This document shows positions 51,381 to 59,742 of a stretch of DNA of 64,000 nt, in pieces. Source of the DNA: an uncultured Armatimonadota bacterium. Lineage in GTDB: Bacteria > Armatimonadota > Fimbriimonadia > Fimbriimonadales > Fimbriimonadaceae. Each line of letters opens with the position of its first letter. Position 1 is the first letter of the stretch. The stretch covers positions 1-64,000 of the forward strand of contig CAIYLG010000052.1 of assembly GCA_903927025.1 (NCBI GenBank), in the 5' to 3' direction. The position numbers and the translations under genes were made by a program. Below the pieces are notes generated by a model. That model saw only the letters and a list, made by a program, of their open reading frames with translations. It did not search any database and had not been told where the DNA came from.

Positions 51381-52447
51381 AGAAGCGCTCCCTCCGAGGA
51401 CGCCTGCTGGCTTGGAACGTGATCGTTCTCGTGCTATGTCTGCTCTTAGCGGGGGCTGCGGTTCACTTGGGAGTCGCGGCTGCAATCAAAGGTCAGAGTC
51501 CGGGCCGGTTGACCGCGACCCTAACCCACCTCGATAGCGTTCTCCTTCACTTAGTCCCGTTCGGAATTATTCTCGCGGGATTGGGAGGTTACGTTATCAG
51601 TGTGATGGGCTTGCGCCCTCTTGGCCGTATGGCTGCCAGCGCCCAGCAGATCAGCGCCCACAACCTATCTCAGCGAATCCCGGATCAGCGCGACCGCGAA
51701 CTGGCCGAGTTGGGCGGGGCCTTCAACCAGGTTCTCGACCGGTTAGAGGGCGCATTTGAGTCTCAAAAGAGATTCATTGCCGATGCGTCCCACGAGCTTC
51801 GAACTCCTCTTGCCGCGATTAAGGTCAATACGAGCGTTGCACTCTCCGGTGCGCCGTCGCTTGAGGAGTACCGCACCGCGCTGGAATGTGTCGATGCGGC
51901 GACTGATAGGATGACTCGCCTCGTCAACGATCTGCTTTTCCTCTCTCGGTCCGAAGAGTTGCACGTGCCGATAAACGTGACGGCAATTGATGCTTGGGGT
52001 GCGGCCGCATCCGTGATTAGCCTTTTCCAATCCCCGGCTATGGCATTGGGTGTTGAACTTCACAATCTAGTATCGGCAGGAATGATTGTGCAGGGTGACG
52101 CCGACCTCATTGAGCGCCTGATCGCCAACCTTGTCTCAAACAGCCTTGCCCACACCCCACGAGGCGGTCAGGTTTCAGTGGATGGCCGTTTGGTGGGCGA
52201 AAATATCGAACTCACAGTCTCCGACACAGGCTGCGGAATCTCACCGGAGCACCTTCCCAAAGTCTTTGACCGGTTCTATCGCGCTGACACGTCTCGCTCG
52301 TCCTCCGGCGGTGGAACCGGGCTCGGGCTCTCCATATGCATGACGATTGTGGAATCGCTCAATGGATCGATCGAGATCACGAGCGAGTTGGGTGTGGGCA
52401 CCAAGGTCTGTGTCGTGCTTCCAGCTGTATTGCGAAGCGAACTCTGA
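51377..52447 (+). CDS. Sensor histidine kinase
   Basis: 356 residues, TTG start. Two membrane helices (about 11-36 and 57-78) enclose an extracytoplasmic loop of only about 20 residues, too small for a ligand domain, so it probably senses membrane state or a partner protein. HAMP (79-132), HisKA with H139 in FIADASHELRTPLAAIK, N-box NLVSNSLAHTPRGG, G1 DTGCGISPEHL, F-box DRFYRADTSRS and G2 GGTGLGLSICMTI are all intact. Translationally coupled to the response regulator. Confidence 0.95.
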   Translation: MKKRSLRGRLLAWNVIVLVLCLLLAGAAVHLGVAAAIKGQSPGRLTATLTHLDSVLLHLVPFGIILAGLGGYVISVMGLRPLGRMAASAQQISAHNLSQRIPDQRDRELAELGGAFNQVLDRLEGAFESQKRFIADASHELRTPLAAIKVNTSVALSGAPSLEEYRTALECVDAATDRMTRLVNDLLFLSRSEELHVPINVTAIDAWGAAASVISLFQSPAMALGVELHNLVSAGMIVQGDADLIERLIANLVSNSLAHTPRGGQVSVDGRLVGENIELTVSDTGCGISPEHLPKVFDRFYRADTSRSSSGGGTGLGLSICMTIVESLNGSIEITSELGVGTKVCVVLPAVLRSEL

Positions 52448-52837
52448 ACCAAGCGTAGATGGGTTGATATCTCACATTTGGCCATTACAGTTGCCGGCGG
52501 AGGGAGCCTGGATTAGCGTCTTGCTGGCTTCAATTGAAGAAAAAGCATTCTGGGCTCCTAGTGCTTTTGGGTTAGCCGGTGCGCCGTAAATCGGCTCCCT
52601 CTCCCGCCTTCCGTGGCGGGCTGGAGGGTGGGGAGGGGGTGGCGAAAGTCAGCATTCCCGACTCCGCCGGGGTCCATATAAAACGCGATTAGCGACTTGT
52701 GATTCAATTTGGGGGGTGAAGCGATCGTTCCGCTAGCCACCCATTCGAACCTCTGAAATGGCAGTAGACGGAATCCGTCTGGACGATTTGGCCCTGAAGC
52801 GGAGTGGTCCAAGTCTAACTCTTCGGTTAGTGGAGAT
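52448..52837. other. Convergent intergenic region with GC-rich inverted repeat
   Basis: About 390 bp between the ends of the kinase gene and a minus-strand membrane protein gene. At about 52597-52643 CTCCCGCCTTCCGTGGCGGG and CTGGAGGGTGGGGAGG form a nested inverted repeat (CCCGCC...GGCGGG inside CTCC/GGAG) of the kind dispersed between genes in bacteria. The rest has one open frame on each strand, neither with coding character. Confidence 0.5.
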
Positions 52838-53401
52838 TCACTGGATGGATTCGCCGTTGTGGTCGGAGTCGTCCCCTCCGGATACCCCCAATAGCCGTCG
52901 AGCCGGTTTCCCATATTTGAACCAAGCGATGATCGCGGCACCGATCACGATCTTTGCAAGGGGGCCAATCACCTGCTGACCTTCCGCGCTGACCATGTTT
53001 TTGAAAACCTGCGACACGGTGTGCTTGACCACCATTACAGAAAGCAGCGAGGAGAACCCTTCGACGAAGATAAAGACGCCGAGGGCGCTCATCACGACGG
53101 ATCTGATACTCAGGATGTTCAGCGTCGTGGTTTTGCTCAGCGGCTCATCATCGCTCGGAAACAGGAGTGTGGGTTTTGTCCACAGCATTGCACCGATGAA
53201 GATCAACCCTGCGACCAACATGAGGTCTTCAAGGACCGGCACAATCACATAGGGTCGGCTTTCCTCACCAGGCCGCATTCTCTGAAACTGGAGGTAGGCC
53301 AAGTAAGAATTAGGCAATCTGGACGCGTGGTTGACCACCACACAAAAGACCCAAACCGCCAACGATCTGCTGACAAGCATCCCTACATCAGAGCGCCGCA
53401 T
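52838..53401 (-). CDS. Unknown inner-membrane protein
   Basis: 187 residues. About four hydrophobic segments: VSRSLAVWVFCVVVNHA, IVPVLEDLMLVAGLIFIGAML, SVVMSALGVFIFVEGFSSLLSVMVV and PLAKIVIGAAIIAWFKYG. The pattern and size loosely resemble UPF0114/YqhA-type proteins, but no signature confirms it. Acidic C-terminal tail (GGDDSDHNGESIQ). No operon partner. Confidence 0.6.
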   Translation of the reverse strand: MRRSDVGMLVSRSLAVWVFCVVVNHASRLPNSYLAYLQFQRMRPGEESRPYVIVPVLEDLMLVAGLIFIGAMLWTKPTLLFPSDDEPLSKTTTLNILSIRSVVMSALGVFIFVEGFSSLLSVMVVKHTVSQVFKNMVSAEGQQVIGPLAKIVIGAAIIAWFKYGKPARRLLGVSGGDDSDHNGESIQ

Positions 53402-53596
53402 ACCCTAGGATACGATCTGGGATAGACACTGGGTGCGAGCAAATCAAGCGCAAAATAATACAAGAGCGAGGGGCAGGCGGATCTCCCATTAATAGATTTG
53501 TGCCAACCCCCTGTCAATTGAATTGACCGAACCGGCGCATTCGGGACTCAACCGTAAGGCATTGAGGTGGGCCGGGTCGGCAAAGGCTTGTGCTGC

Positions 53597-53818
53597 CTAT
53601 CTCTGGTGATCCATTCGGGCCTGGAGGCGGTTGATGAGGCTCTGGAGGTAGTGAACTTGTGCGCGGTTGTGGTGGGCGCGGGCGGCACGCTTGGCGGTTT
53701 GGAGCCGGTCCATTTGGGCGCGTAGGTCGCGATCGCCGTGATGCTGCGCAAACGCAACTCCGATAAAGCAGGCGCAAATGGCGCCCAAAGTGACGATTCT
53801 AAGCATGGTTGTCTTCAT
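53597..53818 (-). CDS. Small secreted His/Arg-rich helical peptide
   Basis: 73 residues from ATG 53818. Signal peptide MKTTMLRIVTLGAICACFIGVAFA then QHHGDRDLRAQMDRLQTAKR and RAHHNRAQVHYLQSLINRLQARMD: about 50 residues, strongly basic, seven His, all helical. No family recognised. It is the last gene of the HlyD-ATPase-ATPase-permease-permease operon (41 bp behind the second permease gene). It might be a chaperone/sensor peptide for the pump or a metal-binding peptide. Confidence 0.65.
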   Translation of the reverse strand: MKTTMLRIVTLGAICACFIGVAFAQHHGDRDLRAQMDRLQTAKRAARAHHNRAQVHYLQSLINRLQARMDHQR

Positions 53819-53859
53819 TGTCGTATTCCTCTGTCGGACGGACCGTGGGGGTCTTCCGA

Positions 53860-54984
53860 CTAGTCGAGCCGCTTTTGGAATCGCTGGATCGCCGCTAGGA
53901 AGATGAGAATGCTTAGGACGGCCATCGGCCAAATCTGATTGGTCAATTCGCCGAACCCGTTTCCCTTCAACATCAAACCCCTCACCGAAGTGAGGTAGTA
54001 GCGCATCGGCAGCAGATACGTAATCGGCTGGAGCCATGCCGGCATATTGGAGACGGGGTACATGAACCCTGACAGCATCATGTTCGGCATCAAGATGAGA
54101 CTGGCAAGCATCGTCGCTTGTTGCTGAGTCTTGGAAACGGTTGAAATCAAAAGTCCGATGCCGAGGGAGCCAAGCATAAATAGGCCAGACACGCCAAAGA
54201 GGGTCATCAGACTGCCGCGCATTGGAACCGCGAACAAAATTTGAGCTAGAAACACAGTCGTGGCGACGTTGACGAACCCCATCATCATGTAGGGCAACAA
54301 CTTGCCAAGCATCAACTCCCAGGGGCGCATCGGTGTCACCAAGAGCTGTTCAATTGTGCCGAGTTCGCGTTCCCGCACGATTGCCAGTGCTGACATGAAG
54401 ATGGTGAGGTTGCCCGTAATCAAGCACACTACCCCCGGCACCAGGCTGAAGCTGCTTTCCAACGTAGGGTTGTACCAATACTCCAGACGTGCATCGATGC
54501 TGCCCGCGGACTTGCCAAGACCCGTCGCCGCGAGTCGGCTTTGGACGATCGCCGCAGAGCGGGTCGCGATCATCTTGGCAAGGTATCCGGTCGCCACGGT
54601 TCCCGCATTGGGGTCGCTCCCATCCACTAAAGCTTGAAGTGAGCCCACCTGTCCTCGATTGATATTTGTCTGGAAGCCGCGAGGGATCACAAGGGCGAGC
54701 GAGGCACCCGATCCCTGAAGGTACTTGCGGGCGTCATTAGCGCTGTGAACGTATCCAACGACGTCGAAGTACTCCGGCGAAGCAATCACGGACTGGATGA
54801 TCTGCCGACTCTCGTAGGACCCATCCATGTCGCAAATCACGATCTTGAGGTGGCGGATATCTTGGGTGACCGCATATCCATACAGCAGCAGCTGAAGGAC
54901 CGGCATTCCAAACAGCATGCCCAGCAGCCTGCGATCTCGCCGCATCTGCCGAATCTCCTTCAAAACAAAATCCCACACTCTCAT
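53860..54984 (-). CDS. ABC-2 type permease (YbhR/YhhJ-like), second subunit
   Basis: 374 residues from ATG 54984, four bases after the first permease stop. N-terminal VLKEIRQMRRDRRLLGMLFGMPVLQLLLYGYAVTQD is the conserved first helix of the ABC2_membrane_3 family; a large periplasmic domain (about 50-175) precedes five membrane helices with VREREL GTIEQLLVTPMRPWELMLGK and LILMPNMMLSGFMYPVSNMP. It pairs with the gene product at 54989. Family members export drugs or lipophilic compounds. Confidence 0.92.
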   Translation of the reverse strand: MRVWDFVLKEIRQMRRDRRLLGMLFGMPVLQLLLYGYAVTQDIRHLKIVICDMDGSYESRQIIQSVIASPEYFDVVGYVHSANDARKYLQGSGASLALVIPRGFQTNINRGQVGSLQALVDGSDPNAGTVATGYLAKMIATRSAAIVQSRLAATGLGKSAGSIDARLEYWYNPTLESSFSLVPGVVCLITGNLTIFMSALAIVRERELGTIEQLLVTPMRPWELMLGKLLPYMMMGFVNVATTVFLAQILFAVPMRGSLMTLFGVSGLFMLGSLGIGLLISTVSKTQQQATMLASLILMPNMMLSGFMYPVSNMPAWLQPITYLLPMRYYLTSVRGLMLKGNGFGELTNQIWPMAVLSILIFLAAIQRFQKRLD

Positions 54985-54988
54985 ATCG

Positions 54989-56119
54989 TTAGATCTTCTT
55001 CTTGAAGGTCGCAATGCTTGCGCCGAGCAGCACAGCGGCCAACAGGGTCATCGGCCAGATTTGGGGCCAGAGGTCCACGAAGCCAGAGCCCTTCAGGAAG
55101 ATGCCTCGGGAGATGACCATGAAGTAGCGGGCGGGTACCACGTAGGTAAACATCTGCACCACGGCAGGCATGCTGGAAATGGGAAAGACGAAGCCGCTGA
55201 GAATCACGCTCGGGAGTGTCGTGAGCAGCATCACCGTCGTCATGGCGGACCGTTGACTGTTGGAGCCTGCCGAGGCTAGTAGCCCCAACCCCAGCGAGCT
55301 GGCGATGAAAATGAGCGAGCATCCCGCATACAAAAGCACGCTGCCGCGCATAGGGACGCCAAAAAACAGGCGTGCCACCACCACCACAAGGATCAAGTCC
55401 ACGAAGGCAAGGGCAACGTAGGCAGCCGTCTTGCCCAGCATTAGTTCGGTAGGAGTCACCGGTGAGGCAACGATCTGCTCAATGCTGCCTCGCTCCCGCT
55501 CTCGCGTGATCGTGCCCGCGGTCAGGGAAGCGGTCGTTGTCATAAGCACGATGACAACCACACCTGGAACGATGAAGTAGATGCTGAGGAGGTCCTCGTT
55601 GTACCAAACTCGAGGTTGCAGGGTCAGGGGCGAGGTCATTTTGGCAGGCAAAATGCCGCGTTTGGAGAACACTGCGCTGACCTGGGCGGTGGAGTAGGTT
55701 CCCACAATTGACGAGATGTACGACGACACTGAATTCGCGGTGCTGGGGTCGGAGCCGTCGAGGATTACCTGAAGAGTTGTGGGTCGTCCAGACACCATGC
55801 TGCGGCCAAAGTCGGGTGGAATGACCAGTCCAACTTGAATCCGACGGTTGTCCATTGCCTTGCCAAGGTCGTCGTATCGGTCCGTGCGAAAGGTCTGGAT
55901 GAAATAGCCGGAGGAGGTAAACGACTTAACGAGGTCAGCTCCCTGCTGAGAGTGGCTCCAGTCGACCACGCCAAGGCTCACGTTTCGAATGTCGGTGGAG
56001 ATGCCGTATCCGTACAGGAACAGCATCATCAGCGGGTTTAGCAGCGCGGTGACGAGGGACCTAGGGTCTCGGATGATGTGGAGGAACTCCTTGTTCATCA
56101 GGGCCATCGTCCGCCTCAT
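54989..56119 (-). CDS. ABC-2 type permease (YbhS/YhhJ-like), first subunit
   Basis: 376 residues. MNKEFLHIIRDPRSLVTALLNPLMMLFLYGYGISTD, an extracytoplasmic domain, then ITRERERGSIEQIVASPVTPTELMLGKTAAYV and LLTTLPSVILSGFVFPISSMPAV mark the same family as the next gene; the two are clearly paralogous and should form a heterodimer. Its start overlaps the end of the ATPase gene by four bases (ATGA). Confidence 0.92.
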   Translation of the reverse strand: MRRTMALMNKEFLHIIRDPRSLVTALLNPLMMLFLYGYGISTDIRNVSLGVVDWSHSQQGADLVKSFTSSGYFIQTFRTDRYDDLGKAMDNRRIQVGLVIPPDFGRSMVSGRPTTLQVILDGSDPSTANSVSSYISSIVGTYSTAQVSAVFSKRGILPAKMTSPLTLQPRVWYNEDLLSIYFIVPGVVVIVLMTTTASLTAGTITRERERGSIEQIVASPVTPTELMLGKTAAYVALAFVDLILVVVVARLFFGVPMRGSVLLYAGCSLIFIASSLGLGLLASAGSNSQRSAMTTVMLLTTLPSVILSGFVFPISSMPAVVQMFTYVVPARYFMVISRGIFLKGSGFVDLWPQIWPMTLLAAVLLGASIATFKKKI

Positions 56120-57054
56120 GCCACTGCTCCCGCAACGGCGACAAAGACGTCATCAAGAGTTGCCTCACCAAGTTCGATACTTTCGACATGGATCCCCTGA
56201 TCCGTCAGCTTCTTGCGAATCTCCTCCATGCTGGGCCCGCCTACAGCGGACCGAACATGCAGGCGAGAACCCGTCACGGAGGCATCCGGAACACCGGGCA
56301 TCGTCAAGGCAACCGTAACGGCGGGGAAAAGTGGATCGCATTCCACGTTGAACACCTGCCCAGTAATCTGGGATGCCCGAAGTTCATCGGGCGTGCCCAT
56401 ACACACGACCTTGCCGCTCTGCATCATCGTAAGGCGGTGACAGTGCTCCGCCTCATCCATGGCGTGAGTGGTTACCAACACGCAGGCACCATTGTTGGTG
56501 ATGTCGTAAATGAGGTCCCAAAGCCGCCTTCTAGAGAGAGGGTCAACTCCTGAAGTGGGCTCGTCGAGAATCAGGATTTCGGGTGAATGGAGAATCGACG
56601 CGCCAAGTGCCAGTCGCTGACGAAAGCCGGTGGAAAGTCCGGCGACCAGGGATTGGCGCACCTCTTTGAGGTCAATCAGTCCGATCACCTCGTCTAGCCG
56701 CTTTTTCTGCGCTTTCCCGCGAATGCCGTAGATCCCGGCAAAGAACTGAAGATTTTCCTGAACGGTGAGGTCGTCGTAGAGCGAGAACTTCTGCGACATA
56801 TATCCGACACGGTTTCTCACGGATTCTGGGTCCAGCGCCACGTCGGTGCCCCCGACGAATGCAGAGCCAGAGGTTGCGGTGATGAGGCCGCAAACCATGC
56901 GGATGGTGGTCGATTTGCCACAGCCGTTCGGTCCGAGGAAGCCAAAGATCTCGCCCTTCTTCACCCCAAATGAAACGTGATCGACGGCAGTAAACGAGCC
57001 GAATTGCTTGGTGAGTTCCCGACACTCGATCTCATACTCGGGCAATCTTCTCAC
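56116..57054 (-). CDS. ABC exporter ATPase 2 (YbhF C-half-like)
   Basis: About 312 residues from GTG 57054, which overlaps the upstream ATPase gene by 23 bp; a TTG at 57045 is also possible, and longer frames to 57201 are unlikely. Walker A FLGPNGCGKSTTIRMVCG, signature LSTGFRQRLALGASIL (an LS-TGFRQ variant of LSGG), Walker B ILILDEPTSGVDPLSRR and switch VTTHAMDEAEHC. In E. coli YbhF the two ATPase domains are fused; here they are separate consecutive genes. A C-terminal domain (EEIRKKLTDQGIHVESIELGE) follows. Confidence 0.92.
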   Translation of the reverse strand: MRRLPEYEIECRELTKQFGSFTAVDHVSFGVKKGEIFGFLGPNGCGKSTTIRMVCGLITATSGSAFVGGTDVALDPESVRNRVGYMSQKFSLYDDLTVQENLQFFAGIYGIRGKAQKKRLDEVIGLIDLKEVRQSLVAGLSTGFRQRLALGASILHSPEILILDEPTSGVDPLSRRRLWDLIYDITNNGACVLVTTHAMDEAEHCHRLTMMQSGKVVCMGTPDELRASQITGQVFNVECDPLFPAVTVALTMPGVPDASVTGSRLHVRSAVGGPSMEEIRKKLTDQGIHVESIELGEATLDDVFVAVAGAVA

Positions 57055-57967
57055 CTTCCTCAAGTGCGGCGATAAACGCATCCTCAAGGCTTGGAGCAAC
57101 GACCCGGACTTCTGTGATGCCGATTCCATCGGCTTCCAACTCGGCGCGGATGCCAGCGGGATCTGTTCCTGGCAGCGCGGTCGCGTGTAGCCGCTGGCCA
57201 AAGGCTTCCACTGCGGTTACTCCTTTGCAGGTCTCTAGACGCACTTCTGCCTTGCGAGGGTCGGGTGAAAAGACTTCAATCACCCGCCGCTTCATGCTCT
57301 TGCGCAGGTTGGCGGGAGAGTCACACATCAAGAGGCTTCCCTTGTTCATCAGGGCGAGCCGCTGGCATCTATCTGCTTCGTCCATGTACGGGGTGCTTAC
57401 AAACAGCGTCATTCCATCCGCAACTAAGCCGTACAGAATCTGCCAGAACTCTCGCCGCGAGATTGGATCGACACCCGTCGTGGGTTCATCCAAGAACAGC
57501 ACTTTTGGGGTGTGAACCAGGGTGCAAACCAGAGCGAGCTTTTGCTTCATCCCCCCGGAGAGGTCTTCTGCTCTGCGTGTCTGGAACGCTTCCAGGCGGC
57601 TAGCGGCGAGGAGTTTCTTCATGCGATCTGCCAGTTCCTTTCGCGGCACTTCATGAATGTCTGCAAAAAATCGAATGTTCTCTGCAACCGTCAAGTCACC
57701 GTATAGCGAGAATCTCTGCGACATGTACCCCAGGTCGGAAACGACCTTGTCGACTTGGTCTGGGATCTTTGCACCGAGAACGGTGGCCGTTCCCGAAGTT
57801 GGATCCAAGATTCCGCACAGCATGCGAATCAGAGTGGTTTTGCCCGCCCCGTCTGGGCCGACCACCCCGAAAACTTCACCCGGCTTTACCGCAATGCTGA
57901 TCCTGTTGACCGCGATCAGGTCTTTGAAGTTCTTGACCAGGTCCATACATTCGATTGCGGCATCCAT
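57032..57967 (-). CDS. ABC exporter ATPase 1 (YbhF N-half-like)
   Basis: 311 residues from ATG 57967, 7 bp after the HlyD gene stop. Walker A VVGPDGAGKTTLIRMLCG, signature LSGGMKQKLALVCTLVH, Walker B VLFLDEPTTGVDPISRRE and switch VSTPYMDEADRCQ (Pro in the usual His position region, VSTPY rather than VSTH, worth noting). This TPY variation is typical of the N-terminal half of YbhF. It overlaps ATPase 2. Confidence 0.92.
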   Translation of the reverse strand: MDAAIECMDLVKNFKDLIAVNRISIAVKPGEVFGVVGPDGAGKTTLIRMLCGILDPTSGTATVLGAKIPDQVDKVVSDLGYMSQRFSLYGDLTVAENIRFFADIHEVPRKELADRMKKLLAASRLEAFQTRRAEDLSGGMKQKLALVCTLVHTPKVLFLDEPTTGVDPISRREFWQILYGLVADGMTLFVSTPYMDEADRCQRLALMNKGSLLMCDSPANLRKSMKRRVIEVFSPDPRKAEVRLETCKGVTAVEAFGQRLHATALPGTDPAGIRAELEADGIGITEVRVVAPSLEDAFIAALEEGEKIARV

Positions 57968-57974
57968 GTTCTGC

Positions 57975-59414
57975 CTACTGGGTGCGAATCGTCGCATCTC
58001 CAGGCATTCCAGGCTTCAGCCGGCGGCCTGGGTTGTCAATCATGATCTTCACACCGAACACTAGCGTCACTCGCTCCTCCGGGGTCTGCGCATTCTTCGG
58101 CGTGAACTCAGAATCGGTGTTGATAGAGACAATGTGGCCGCGGAAGATTTCCTTGGGGAAGCTGTCGACCTTCACATCCACGGACTGGCCTAGCTTAAGC
58201 GCACCGTATTGATCCTCTGGGACAAACACACGGATCCAGATGTGGTCCAGGTCTGCAATCGTGACCACTGGGGTACCGGCGCTCAGGGTTTCTCCCAGGA
58301 GCGAGTCCTTGGTCTTCACAACCCCACTCGTCGGTGCATAGAGAACGGTATCCGCGACCATTTGCTTCGCATACTCGACGGCGTGACTCGCCTGATCTCG
58401 CGTGGCCCTGGCAGTTTCAATGTCTTCGGCTCGCGATCCCGCCTTCATGAGGTCAAGCTGAGCCTGGGCCGCTGCGACCTGCGCGATGGCGACATCGGTG
58501 GTGGTGGACTGGGATTCAACCTGACCTTGAGCGGTGAGTCGATCACTAAACGTGCGCCGTGCATCTATCAGTGCCTTGCGCGCTCCGTCCAGGTTTGCCT
58601 TTGCTGCAGCTACCGCTTGCTGGGAGCCACGAATCTCCTCTGGACGCGATCCGGCAAGGAGGTCGTTGTAGTGAGCCTGGGCCTGCTCGACCAACTTCTG
58701 ATCCACATCCCGGACGGCGAGGGCATCGTCGTAGTTTTGAACGGCGATCGCACCTTGGTCAGCCAGGATCTTCATCCGCGCGAGATCCGTTCCGGCTTTG
58801 GCAAGGGCAACATTGGCCTGGAGCAACGCGACTTTTGCCTGGTCCACCTGCTCCGGTCTGGTTCCGGCCATGGTTAGCTTAAGTGCTTCTACCGACTGTC
58901 GGTAGGCTGCTTCGGATGCGGTTACCTTCGCCTCTGCACTATCAAGTTGGGTTTGGAGGTCGAGAACGGAATGCATATTGCGAAGGCTGGTCGCCAGGAG
59001 TCGGTGGGAGCCAGCGGCGGTTTGTTTGGCTGCTTCTAGCTGGGCAACGGCCTGTGCGATCTGCTCTGGACGATTGCCCTTGACGGCCTCGTCAAACTTT
59101 GCCTGAGCGGCGGCCAGGCCAGCTTCGGCTTGGCCAAGTTGGGCCCTTAATTCCGAATCGTCCAGTTTCGCCAGCAACTCCCCCTGCTTGACGTCGTCTC
59201 CCTCGTTCACTTTGAGGAGCTTTAGCCTGCCGGGAACCTTGGGAGCGATGGTTGTCTCGTCAGCTTCAATTGTGCCGCTTGCAAGAATCACGCCCTTTTC
59301 CGGCTTGGGTGCGAAGTACCGTGAGGCAAAGAACCCCCCGATTCCGATAATCGCTATCCCGATCAGGATGGGGCGGAGCCACTGGGGCCCCTTTTTCGTC
59401 TTTGCTGTGTCCAT
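57975..59414 (-). CDS. HlyD/YhiI-type periplasmic adaptor
   Basis: 479 residues from ATG 59414 (the frame opens at 59522). Single anchor helix WLRPILIGIAIIGIGGFFAS, lipoyl half VPGRLKLLKVNEGDDVKQGELLAKLDD, a long Ala/Gln-rich coiled-coil hairpin (about 100-310), second lipoyl half DTVLYAPTSGVVKTKDSLLGETL and beta-barrel VDVKVDSFPKEIFRGHIVSI. First gene of the six-gene export operon; a TolC partner must be supplied from elsewhere, perhaps the one at 31904. Confidence 0.93.
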   Translation of the reverse strand: MDTAKTKKGPQWLRPILIGIAIIGIGGFFASRYFAPKPEKGVILASGTIEADETTIAPKVPGRLKLLKVNEGDDVKQGELLAKLDDSELRAQLGQAEAGLAAAQAKFDEAVKGNRPEQIAQAVAQLEAAKQTAAGSHRLLATSLRNMHSVLDLQTQLDSAEAKVTASEAAYRQSVEALKLTMAGTRPEQVDQAKVALLQANVALAKAGTDLARMKILADQGAIAVQNYDDALAVRDVDQKLVEQAQAHYNDLLAGSRPEEIRGSQQAVAAAKANLDGARKALIDARRTFSDRLTAQGQVESQSTTTDVAIAQVAAAQAQLDLMKAGSRAEDIETARATRDQASHAVEYAKQMVADTVLYAPTSGVVKTKDSLLGETLSAGTPVVTIADLDHIWIRVFVPEDQYGALKLGQSVDVKVDSFPKEIFRGHIVSINTDSEFTPKNAQTPEERVTLVFGVKIMIDNPGRRLKPGMPGDATIRTQ

Positions 59415-59742
59415 TGGATGTTGGGATTTGAACCCCTGTCTCGCAGCCGCAATGGTCCAACTTTCTGTAGAAGCCGTCCCACTGCGGCATCGTTGCCTGT
59501 CAACACTAGGACTCAGCGCCAATGGTCCCAGTTCCTCAGTTGATTATCGAATATCCTGATGTGCAACTTTCTTTAACTGTGGATCGGATCTATTCAGGCT
59601 CCGGCCGCGGATGCACGCTGTGTTTAGTTCGAACTGCATAGGTATATCTGCTGTCTGATAAATGGGAATAGCAATCACTCTCCGCTTCGTGCAATAAGAA
59701 AGTCACCGTGCAGTTTTTGATTTACGTTGAGTTGTATTTCCC
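59415..59742. other. Divergent promoter region of the export operon and hybrid kinase
   Basis: About 328 bp with no gene. The minus strand contains a GGTTCAAATCC stretch and a GCCGC...GCGGC-like arm that recall tRNA T- and D-arms, but an acceptor and anticodon stem cannot be formed. Promoters for both neighbouring units must lie here; none is unmistakable. Confidence 0.45.

Noticed and set aside
52558-52941. 127-codon minus-strand frame upstream of 52557
   Set aside because: Low-complexity Pro/Ser/Thr product that crosses the inverted repeat and overlaps the real membrane protein gene; no start signal.
59415-59500. tRNA-like sequence on the minus strand (GGTTCAAATCC T-arm and a GCCG/CGGC D-arm-like element)
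   Set aside because: No 7-bp acceptor stem or 5-bp anticodon stem can be formed, and the arm spacing is about 12 nt too long. Probably chance.
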